Below, piece after piece: positions 39,866 through 46,344 of a stretch of 52,876 nt of DNA (the first letter of the stretch is position 1; each line of letters opens with the position of its first letter). The notes under the pieces were generated by a model. The model saw nothing but the letters and a program-made list of their open reading frames with translations, searched no databases and was not told where the DNA came from. Origin of the DNA: DATEEG01 sp035525055 (lineage in GTDB: Bacteria; Actinomycetota; Acidimicrobiia; Spongiisociales; ZC4RG35); assembly GCA_035525055.1 (NCBI GenBank), contig DATLEZ010000176.1, positions 1 to 52,876 of the forward strand, read 5' to 3'. A program made the position numbers and the translations under genes.

Positions 39866-40123
39866 TCAGGTCGATTCGCCCTGACCGAGGATCAGGTCGC
39901 GGATGGTCGAGCCCGACGTGCTCAGCTTGCCCTCGCGGGCCAGTTTGGCCCGCCAGGCCGCTCCCAGGTCGCTTCCAGGCTCGGCGTACCCGTCGAAAGT
40001 CACGTCCTTCATGTTGCGACATGACTTGGTCGGGCTGCACTCTTCGTCCATCTCGTCATGGTCGTGACTGTTGATCCAGACCGATTTCAGAACATCAGCC
40101 GCGGTTTCGTCCTGGCCAGTCAT
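39866..40123 (-). CDS. Small acidic His/Cys protein upstream of coxD
   Basis: 85 residues from ATG 40123, preceded by TAGGAGCACTCG, one of the best ribosome-binding sites in the region. The segment HDHDEMDEECSPTKSC groups two His, several acidic residues and two Cys, which suggests metal binding. The C-terminal half (GAAWRAKLAREGKLSTSGS) is polar. Family not recognised. It sits 41 nt ahead of coxD. Confidence 0.68.
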   Translation of the reverse strand: MTGQDETAADVLKSVWINSHDHDEMDEECSPTKSCRNMKDVTFDGYAEPGSDLGAAWRAKLAREGKLSTSGSTIRDLILGQGEST

Positions 40124-40226
40124 CGAGTGCTCCTACGAACGAGTTTCAATCAAAGAAAGTCAGCTTAAGCCTAGCCCGAGCCGAATATTTCTCACTGTGG
40201 CCACCGTATCTGATGACCGGTCGGTT

Positions 40227-40271
40227 GCGTCTGGCGTCTCAGTTCTTGAACGCACCACGCACCACGCTTCT
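40227..40271. repeat. Degenerate heptads upstream of coxD
   Basis: GCGTCTG, GCGTCTC (40227-40240) and, after a gap, CGCACCA, CGCACCA, CGCTTCT (40251-40271). The first pair is the reverse-complement sense of the CAGACGC words at 5360-5387. It is the only heptad-like locus found in the cox island and is weak. The rest of 40124-40275 shows nothing recognisable. Confidence 0.4.
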
Positions 40272-40275
40272 TCTC

Positions 40276-41187
40276 CTAACGATCGTCGCTGGCCAGGTCG
40301 GCAATGGCCTCGGCCAGGATCGACACTGCGATTTCGGCTGGGGTTTCGGCTCCGATATCGATGCCCGCCGGACCATGGACGCGGGTGAGGTCGGTTACCC
40401 CCCGATAGGCGAGCCAGTCGGCCCGGTTCTCCTGCATTCGGAGGCCGCCAAGAGATCCGATATAGCCCGCTTCGCTATCCAAAGCGGCCATGAGGGCGGC
40501 GCTCGTGAGGTCGAGGTCGTGCCCTGTCACCACGACTTTGTCGAGCTTGGACAGGGTGGCAATCACACCGGTCGCCGAGGCAACGTCTGTGAGGATCCTG
40601 GTCCGCCAGCCCACCAGTCCCGCCAGGTCAGCGAGTGCGTCAGCGACCGGACTACTCCCGATGACGATTAGCTGGGGCACGGCCCGGAACACAGTGATCA
40701 CCTTGTTGTCGAGCATCGTCGACCCGCTGGTCCCGGTGGCGAACAGTTGTTCGATGACCTCCCCGGCCTGGCCGATAGTGTCGGCGGTGTAGAGGTTGAT
40801 CTCGACCACCTCGTCGCCTTCCATTCGGCATACCAGGCATACCGATTGGCGAGTCGACGCCAGTTCCCATAAGTCCTTCGGGAGCGCGGTGGCCGGCACC
40901 AGGAGACACCGGGCAGAACCGGCCGAGGGCAGGCCGGCGATCAAGGCGTCGATCTCGGTGACCTCGAGATCGACGAGCCGGCCCGCGTTCCACCGCCCGG
41001 CCAGGTCGGTCAGCCGGCCGTCGAGGGCTCCGCCGGCCAGCGACCCGATTCGGCCGCCTCCGGGAGTGAACACCACGGCATCCGACCAGTCGATTATCGG
41101 CAGCCCCTCGGCCTCCACCAACCAGGCGACATCGGCCCGCGTGCCCGACCTCAGACATGCGGTCACGGTGAGTGTGATCCCGTACAT
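40276..41187 (-). CDS. XdhC/CoxF-family protein (second paralogue)
   Basis: 303 residues. An N-terminal XdhC-like part (VVFTPGGGRIGSLAGGALDG) and a C-terminal NAD-binding-like part (LIVIGSSPVADALADLAGL, then YIGSLGGLRMQENRADWL and GIDIGAETPAEIAVSILAEAI) match the family and resemble the + strand XdhC-YHS gene without the YHS domain. It probably serves cofactor insertion into CO dehydrogenase. It is the first gene of the minus-strand operon and diverges from the uracil-DNA glycosylase gene. Confidence 0.87.
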   Translation of the reverse strand: MYGITLTVTACLRSGTRADVAWLVEAEGLPIIDWSDAVVFTPGGGRIGSLAGGALDGRLTDLAGRWNAGRLVDLEVTEIDALIAGLPSAGSARCLLVPATALPKDLWELASTRQSVCLVCRMEGDEVVEINLYTADTIGQAGEVIEQLFATGTSGSTMLDNKVITVFRAVPQLIVIGSSPVADALADLAGLVGWRTRILTDVASATGVIATLSKLDKVVVTGHDLDLTSAALMAALDSEAGYIGSLGGLRMQENRADWLAYRGVTDLTRVHGPAGIDIGAETPAEIAVSILAEAIADLASDDR

Positions 41188-41268
41188 GAACAGATTCTAC
41201 GGACGAGAAGGCGGCACAATCTGGCGGGGCTATCCATCACCGCCCACTTGTGCCCTGCCCAATCCGGG

Positions 41269-41274
41269 TACCTT
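41269..41274 (+). promoter_or_regulatory. Possible -10 element for a near-leaderless uracil-DNA glycosylase mRNA
   Basis: TACCTT fits the TANNNT pattern and lies 8 nt before the ATG at 41283, with TTGTGC 15 nt further upstream. Leaderless starts are common in actinobacteria, and no Shine-Dalgarno is visible. Weak evidence. Confidence 0.35.
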
Positions 41275-41282
41275 GTGCCCAA

Positions 41283-41972
41283 ATGAGTGACGCCCTCCGG
41301 TTGCTGGAATCGGAAGCAAAGATCTGCACGGCCTGCCGCCTCGCGCAAACCCGGACCCAGGTCGTCTTCGGGGTTGGCGATCCCGACGCCGACGTGCTCC
41401 TGGTCGGCGAGGCACCGGGCTTCAACGAAGACCTTCAGGGTGAGCCATTCGTTGGGGCGGCAGGACAGTTGCTGAATCGGCTGCTCGGGGAGATCGGGTT
41501 GAGCCGCGAGGACGTCTACATCGCCAACGTCCTCAAATGCCGTCCGCCCAACAATCGCGACCCTGCCCAGGACGAGGTCGACTCGTGCAAGGACTACCTG
41601 CGAACCCAGATCACGATCATCGATCCGAATGTGGTAGTGACCCTGGGCAATTTCGCCACCAAACTGCTGATGAGAACCGAAACCGGTATAACCCGCCTGC
41701 GAGGGCGCACCTATCCTTGGTGGCAGGGGCGAACGCTGGTTCCGACCTACCATCCGGCAGCCGCTCTCCGCTCGGGGGACCGGCTGATCGGTGAGATGCA
41801 GTCAGATTTCGCTCTGGTCCGCGACGCGTTGTCGAGGCCGCGGTCCAACACCGTCACCCCACCTCCAAGCGGCAAAGGTGCCTCTCCTGAATCCCCGACC
41901 AACAAGCAATCCGATGGGCAATCCGATGGTTCACGGCCGGACCCGGCTGAGCAGATGAACCTCTTTGCATGA
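41283..41972 (+). CDS. Family 4 uracil-DNA glycosylase (Fe-S)
   Basis: Removes uracil from DNA. Residues ICTAC near the N-terminus plus the later Cys in LKCRPPNNRDP and DSCKDYL are the four [4Fe-4S] ligands. The active-site block GEAPGFNEDLQGEPFVG and the C-terminal PTYHPAAALR are typical. ATG 41283 (229 residues) is used; an upstream extension is unlikely. After the fold a Pro/Ser-rich linker ends in QMNLFA, which fits the sliding-clamp motif QxxLF. ATGA overlap with tsaE. Confidence 0.93.
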   Translation: MSDALRLLESEAKICTACRLAQTRTQVVFGVGDPDADVLLVGEAPGFNEDLQGEPFVGAAGQLLNRLLGEIGLSREDVYIANVLKCRPPNNRDPAQDEVDSCKDYLRTQITIIDPNVVVTLGNFATKLLMRTETGITRLRGRTYPWWQGRTLVPTYHPAAALRSGDRLIGEMQSDFALVRDALSRPRSNTVTPPPSGKGASPESPTNKQSDGQSDGSRPDPAEQMNLFA

Positions 41973-42421
41973 CTCCATTCTTCTGTCCCCACCCGGGCGA
42001 CACGGCCGACCTCGGCGCCAGGCTGGCCGCGCTGCTGAGGCCGGGAGACGTGGTTGTGCTGTCGGGGCCTTTGGGTGCCGGCAAAACCCTTTTCACGAGC
42101 GGCATCGCGGCCGGCCTGGGCGTCGAGGAGCCGGTGATTAGTCCATCCTTCATCCTCACCAGGGAGTACTCGAGCGGGTTCCTCCCTCTGATCCACGCCG
42201 ACATCTATCGCCTCTCGACCAGGAACGAGTTCGATGACCTCGACCTCCTATCGCAGTCGTCTCAGGGTGCCCTTGTGATCGAGTGGGGCGACGTCGTCGA
42301 GCCGATCCTCCCCCCCGATCACCTGCGGGTGGACTTCGAGGTCGACGACGACGAAGCACGCAACATCACCCTGGTTCCGTTCGGAAGTTGGCGAACCCGG
42401 GTGACGGAGTTGACCGCGTGA
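41969..42421 (+). CDS. tsaE: tRNA t6A synthesis ATPase TsaE
   Basis: TsaE works with TsaB and TsaD to make N6-threonylcarbamoyladenosine-37 in tRNA. Walker A GPLGAGKT, SPSFILTREY and HADIYRL followed by IEWGD are all present in a 150-residue product. It overlaps the glycosylase by ATGA and tsaB by GTGA, so the t6A genes are tightly coupled. Confidence 0.95.
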   Translation: MTPFFCPHPGDTADLGARLAALLRPGDVVVLSGPLGAGKTLFTSGIAAGLGVEEPVISPSFILTREYSSGFLPLIHADIYRLSTRNEFDDLDLLSQSSQGALVIEWGDVVEPILPPDHLRVDFEVDDDEARNITLVPFGSWRTRVTELTA

Positions 42422-43128
42422 GGCTCCTCGCCATCGAAACGGCAACTCCTCTGTCCGGAGTGGTTCTGGCGGAAGATCGCGGAGTCGTCGCCACCGCCTC
42501 CCGTCTCGACCGGACCGGTCACGCCGGGTTTCTGGTCCCAGCGATCGACTTCTGCTTCGACCAGGCCGGGTGGTTCCCGGACGATCTCGACGCCATCGTG
42601 GTCGACGTCGGTCCCGGTCTCTACACAGGCATCCGGGTCGGCATCGCCACTGCCCAGGGCCTGGCCTCGGCCCTGGGGATACCCGTCGTGGCGGGCACCT
42701 CACTCGATGCCCTTGCACTCGAGGCTGCCACTGGTCATCGCCACATCTTTTCGATCGTTGATGTTCGCCGCGGGGAGCTCGCTGTTTCTACCTACCGGCC
42801 GGTGCCGGGGGGAGTCGTTCGTGATGCTCCTGCCGAACTGATGTCGATGGAAGGGCTTCGGGCGGCATTGATGTCCGACCCCGGCAATCCACTTGTGGTC
42901 GGCGACGTTCCCGCCATAGCCGGCCATGTGCTCCGGGGCCTTCATCGCGTGCGGACCGGGCGGCCCCGGTTTCCCTCCGCCCAGGCCTTGCTCGAGATCG
43001 GTCTGGCCCGGTTGGAGAAGAACGCCTTCCCTTCGGAAACCCTGCGACCGCTCTACTTGCGCGAGCCTGACGTGACCCTCAACTGGGAGAAGCTGACACC
43101 GGAGGGGCCATGGTCGAAACCGTCCTGA
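42418..43128 (+). CDS. tsaB: tRNA t6A synthesis protein TsaB
   Basis: TsaB is the inactive ASKHA partner of TsaD. From GTG 42418 the 236-residue product begins RLLAIETATPLSGVVLAED and has VDVGPGLYTGIRVGIATAQGLA, the family hallmark. The frame is open upstream, but GTGA with tsaE fixes the start. It overlaps rimI by 19 nt. Confidence 0.94.
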   Translation: MRLLAIETATPLSGVVLAEDRGVVATASRLDRTGHAGFLVPAIDFCFDQAGWFPDDLDAIVVDVGPGLYTGIRVGIATAQGLASALGIPVVAGTSLDALALEAATGHRHIFSIVDVRRGELAVSTYRPVPGGVVRDAPAELMSMEGLRAALMSDPGNPLVVGDVPAIAGHVLRGLHRVRTGRPRFPSAQALLEIGLARLEKNAFPSETLRPLYLREPDVTLNWEKLTPEGPWSKPS

Positions 43129-43601
43129 TCCGCTCCGTGGTCGAGGAGGACCTCCCATCGATTCTCCGAATCGAAGAGGCCACCTATCCCACACCGTGGA
43201 CGGAAGGGATATTCCGGGACGAACTGGCTGCCCCGGGCAGGGTCTATCTGGTGGCGGAGGAGAACGACGAGATAGTCGGCTACTCCGGCTTGATGTTGGT
43301 TCTCCCCGAGGCCCACGTCACCTCGGTTACGGTCGATCCACAGAAGCGGGGTTCGCGGATCGGGACCCGGTTGCTGCTGAGGATCTGCCAGGAGGCATTG
43401 GCCGCCGGTGCCAGCAGTCTCACGCTTGAAGTGCGGGTCTCCAATCGCAACGCCCAGGCTCTCTACCAGCGCTTTGGAATGGCCCCGGTGGGTGTTCGCA
43501 AGCGGTATTACAAAGACGAAGACGCCCTGGTGATGTGGGTCCACGACATCGACAGCCCCGGGTACAGGGAACGTCTGGAAGAAATCGGGCGGTCGATGTG
43601 A
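43110..43601 (+). CDS. rimI: Ribosomal-protein-alanine N-acetyltransferase (RimI-like)
   Basis: GNAT acetyltransferase; in E. coli RimI acetylates S18. The 163-residue product has EEATYPTPWTEGIFRDEL, the acetyl-CoA loop QKRGSRIGTRLL and the NxxAQALYQRFGM region (EVRVSNRNAQALYQRFGM). Its position between tsaB and tsaD is the conserved actinobacterial order. It is followed by a 4+4 heptad hairpin. Confidence 0.92.
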   Translation: MVETVLIRSVVEEDLPSILRIEEATYPTPWTEGIFRDELAAPGRVYLVAEENDEIVGYSGLMLVLPEAHVTSVTVDPQKRGSRIGTRLLLRICQEALAAGASSLTLEVRVSNRNAQALYQRFGMAPVGVRKRYYKDEDALVMWVHDIDSPGYRERLEEIGRSM

Positions 43602-43605
43602 AGGC

Positions 43606-43680
43606 CTCAAGCCTCAAGCTTCAAGCCTCAAGCCCGGAGGTGCCACGGTTCTGGCTTGTGGCTTGGGACTTGTGGCTTGG
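43606..43680. repeat. 4+4 heptad inverted array between rimI and tsaD
   Basis: Left arm CTCAAGC, CTCAAGC, TTCAAGC, CTCAAGC (43606-43633). A 19-nt loop follows, then the right arm GGCTTGT, GGCTTGG, GACTTGT, GGCTTGG (43653-43680). Complementary except at one position per word, where U-U or G-U oppose. Same family as the rplO-secY locus, 34 kb away. It starts 4 nt after the rimI stop and ends 9 nt before the tsaD ribosome-binding site. Confidence 0.93.
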
Positions 43681-43701
43681 GGCCCTCGCAGGAGGTGGCT
43701 C

Positions 43702-44706
43702 GTGAACCCGCTCGTCCTCGCGTTTGAGACTTCTTGCGATGAGACCGCGGTTGCGGTGGTCAGGGGGACCGAGGCGCTCTCGAGTGTGCTTTCCAGCCAG
43801 GTTGAGATCCACGCTCGGTTCGGCGGCGTGGTCCCGGAGGTTGCTGCCCGGGCCCACGTCGAGGCAATCCGCTCCCTCACCCATCGGGCGCTGGTCGAAT
43901 CTGGTATTCACCCGGCCGACCTCGACGGAGTCGCTGCAACGGCCGGTCCCGGGTTGGTCGGAGCGCTCCTGGTTGGTCACTCCTTTGCCAAAGCGACCGC
44001 CTGGGCCCGTCAACTCCCGTTCATCGGGGTCGACCACATGGAAGGGCATCTGATGGCGCCCCGCATAGAGCATCCGGAATTCGTGCCACCGGCGATCGTG
44101 CTGCTGGCTTCCGGTGGCCACTCCCAGGTCGTCCATGTCGAAGACTGGGGCAGCTACGTCACCCTCGGCGAGACGATCGATGATGCCGCCGGCGAGGCGT
44201 TCGACAAGATCGCCCGCGTCATGGGCCTCGGCTATCCGGGTGGTCCCGCCATCGATCTGGCATCCAGCGGAGGCAACCCGGCGGCCGTGCCATTTCCCCG
44301 CGCTCTCCCGGATCGACCGTATCACTTCTCCTTCTCTGGGCTGAAGACGTCGGTGATCACCTATCTGAAGAAGGCACAAGTCGCGGGCAACCTGGCCTCG
44401 CTGGCCGACGTGGCCGCATCGGTCCAGGAGGCGATCATCGACGTGCTGGTCGAGAAGACCTTCCAGGCGGTTGAAGACACCGGCGCGAGCGTTGTCGCGG
44501 CGGGAGGAGGCGTCCTTGCCAACCGACGTCTTCGCCAGCGGATGGCATCGGAGGCTGAGGCTCGAGGCCTCACGCTGTGCTTGCCGTCGAGTGCGTTCTG
44601 CACCGACAACGCTGCCATGATCGGTGTGGCGGGAGCCCACTGGTTGAAGGAAGGCCACTACACGGACTGGGCGGTCGGGGTCGACCCCGGTCGCCGACTG
44701 GGATGA
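43702..44706 (+). CDS. tsaD: tRNA N6-threonylcarbamoyladenosine transferase TsaD
   Basis: Catalytic subunit of t6A synthesis. The 334-residue product from GTG 43702 (after AGGAGGTGGCTC) starts with LAFETSCDETAVAVV. It has the metal-binding pattern GVDHMEGHL with two His, PALVLLASGGHS-like sequence, and DDAAGEAFDKIARVMGLGYPGG. The strong ribosome-binding site decides this start over the open frame 13 codons upstream. Confidence 0.97.
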   Translation: MNPLVLAFETSCDETAVAVVRGTEALSSVLSSQVEIHARFGGVVPEVAARAHVEAIRSLTHRALVESGIHPADLDGVAATAGPGLVGALLVGHSFAKATAWARQLPFIGVDHMEGHLMAPRIEHPEFVPPAIVLLASGGHSQVVHVEDWGSYVTLGETIDDAAGEAFDKIARVMGLGYPGGPAIDLASSGGNPAAVPFPRALPDRPYHFSFSGLKTSVITYLKKAQVAGNLASLADVAASVQEAIIDVLVEKTFQAVEDTGASVVAAGGGVLANRRLRQRMASEAEARGLTLCLPSSAFCTDNAAMIGVAGAHWLKEGHYTDWAVGVDPGRRLG

Positions 44707-44740
44707 TGGTGTAGTCGTTTTCGCGTTCCGGGCGCAAAAA

Positions 44741-45913
44741 ATGAGCCACAATGCCGTCATGTCCAGGTCCTCGTTCCTGCTGCCCGCCGGGTCAGCGGTA
44801 GCTCTGATAGTCCTTCTCGGCTTTCCCGGAATGGCGCAGGGAGGTGGTTCCTTCCCGATCGACGAGCCCGCCGAGGTGACCCTGCTCTTCACCGGCGACG
44901 TGCTTCCCCATACCCCCGTGGTCACGAGCGCCGCCCGCACTAGTGAAGGCCAAGGTCACGACTTCTCTCCGATGTTCGGCGATGTGGCGCCGGCAGTGGC
45001 TGCGGCCGACTGGGCGGTTTGCCACCTCGAGGTCACTCTCGGGGTCCCAGGGGTGGTCTCGTCGTCTTACCCCAGGCTGGCTGCTCCGGCCTCCCTCGCC
45101 GACGGGTTGGCCGGTGCTGGATTCGATTCCTGCTCTACGGCTTCCAACCACTCCCTCGACTTCGGTGAGGTCGGCGTCGCGTCGACCATCGCCGCTCTCG
45201 ATCAGGCGGGCCTGGCCCACACGGGCACCGCTACCGGTGCGGCCCAGGTGAACGGGATCCTCTATGTGGTGGACGACCTGGTCGTCGGACACGCCTCCTA
45301 CACGTACTGGTTCAACGGTTTGAGTCTTCCCGTGGATCAGCCCTGGCTGGCCAATCAGATTGATGTCGAGCGGATTCTTAACGATGCCGCCCGGTTGCGA
45401 CGCGTGGGGGCCGACTTCGTAGTCATTTCCCTTCATTGGGGGGTCGAATATTTCGTGGAGCCCCGTCAGGCGGAGATCGACCTCGCCGAACAGCTCATGA
45501 GCTCGCCCGATATCGACCTGATCATCGGCCACCACGCCCATGTGATTCAACCCCTGAGCTGGGTTGGAGACGAGCTAGTTGCCTTCGGTTTGGGCAACTT
45601 TCTGTCCAACCAGTCCCGCCCGACGAGCCAGGACGGAGTGATGCTGCTGGTTCGGCTGGAACCCGACCAAGGGGTATGGGCTGCCACCGAAATTGCGGCA
45701 GTTCCGACCTGGGTGGATCGACGCAACGGCCACATCATTCGCTCGGCGCTGGCGCACCCGAGCCTGCAAGTGTCTGCCGAGAGAACGGCCGACTCGCTCG
45801 GCCTTGCCGGCGTGTCGGTGCCGTTCCTGTCGGTGCGGGAGGCCCGGAGCTGGCTCCACGGCCCGGAGGTGAAAGATCGGCTCGAGTCACTCTGCAGCCT
45901 CGGAGCCTGCTGA
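44741..45913 (+). CDS. CapA-family metallophosphatase-like secreted protein
   Basis: 390 residues with an N-terminal signal peptide (FLLPAGSAVALIVLLGFPG, likely cut after MAQG). The domain follows the PGA_cap pattern: TLLFTGDVLPH, HLEVTLG, STASNHSLDFG, SLHWGVEYF and IGHHAHVIQP supply the metal-site residues. Homologues take part in poly-gamma-glutamate or exopolymer handling; the substrate is not evident. An internal ATG at 44759 is a possible start. It is the last gene before the CIRCE-controlled groES. Confidence 0.87.
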   Translation: MSHNAVMSRSSFLLPAGSAVALIVLLGFPGMAQGGGSFPIDEPAEVTLLFTGDVLPHTPVVTSAARTSEGQGHDFSPMFGDVAPAVAAADWAVCHLEVTLGVPGVVSSSYPRLAAPASLADGLAGAGFDSCSTASNHSLDFGEVGVASTIAALDQAGLAHTGTATGAAQVNGILYVVDDLVVGHASYTYWFNGLSLPVDQPWLANQIDVERILNDAARLRRVGADFVVISLHWGVEYFVEPRQAEIDLAEQLMSSPDIDLIIGHHAHVIQPLSWVGDELVAFGLGNFLSNQSRPTSQDGVMLLVRLEPDQGVWAATEIAAVPTWVDRRNGHIIRSALAHPSLQVSAERTADSLGLAGVSVPFLSVREARSWLHGPEVKDRLESLCSLGAC

Positions 45914-45920
45914 CGGCGGT

Positions 45921-45947
45921 TTAGCAGTCCCGACGTCGGACTGCTAA
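45921..45947. promoter_or_regulatory. CIRCE-like dyad (variant) upstream of groES
   Basis: TTAGCAGTC - 9 nt - GACTGCTAA. It has the exact 9-9-9 geometry of CIRCE with one symmetric change per arm (C to G at position 7 of the left arm and its complement on the right). The stem extends one further base pair. It starts 7 nt after the upstream CapA-like gene, so it could alternatively be that gene's terminator, but no T-run follows. Confidence 0.7.
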
Positions 45948-45953
45948 TGTTCG

Positions 45954-45980
45954 TTAGCACTCGCAATCGGTGAGTGCTAA
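45954..45980. promoter_or_regulatory. CIRCE operator (HrcA binding site)
   Basis: TTAGCACTC - GCAATCGGT - GAGTGCTAA is a perfect match to the CIRCE consensus, 25 nt upstream of the groES ATG and before the AGGAGG ribosome-binding site. HrcA repression of groESL with heat induction is therefore expected. hrcA itself is not in the window. Confidence 0.98.
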
Positions 45981-46005
45981 GTCGTTTTGGACAGGAGGAA
46001 CTCAC

Positions 46006-46326
46006 ATGGCGAGAGGAGCTTCGTCAACCATGACCTTCACGCTTCGCCCCCTCGGTGATCGTGTTGTTGTCAAGGCCGAAGACGATCTGGAGCAGCGGAC
46101 CCCTTCCGGTCTGGTGATCCCAGACACGGCCAAAGAGAAGCCGCAGATCGGGGAAGTACTCGCAGTCGGCCCAGGGGCCCTCAATGACGAGGGCGGTCGG
46201 CTCCCGATGGATGTCAGCACGGGTGACCGCGTGCTCTATTCGAAGTACGCCGGCACCGAGGTCAAGTTGGATGGCAAGGAGTACCTGGTGCTCTCGGCCC
46301 GTGATGTGCTGGCAATTGTCGGCTAA
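46006..46326 (+). CDS. groES: Co-chaperonin GroES
   Basis: The lid of the GroEL chamber. From ATG 46006, after ACAGGAGGAACTCAC, the product is 106 residues: an eight-residue lead, then FTLRPLGDRVVVKAEDD, the mobile-loop region and LVLSARDVLAIVG. A second ATG at 46030 would give the standard 98-residue form and also has GAGAGGAG upstream. The gene follows a CIRCE operator and precedes groEL by 18 nt. Confidence 0.96.
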   Translation: MARGASSTMTFTLRPLGDRVVVKAEDDLEQRTPSGLVIPDTAKEKPQIGEVLAVGPGALNDEGGRLPMDVSTGDRVLYSKYAGTEVKLDGKEYLVLSARDVLAIVG

Positions 46327-46344
46327 CTAGGAGGTTTGTAACAA

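Noticed and set aside
41163..41753. 196-codon minus-strand frame across the glycosylase gene
   Set aside because: Antisense to a clear family 4 uracil-DNA glycosylase.
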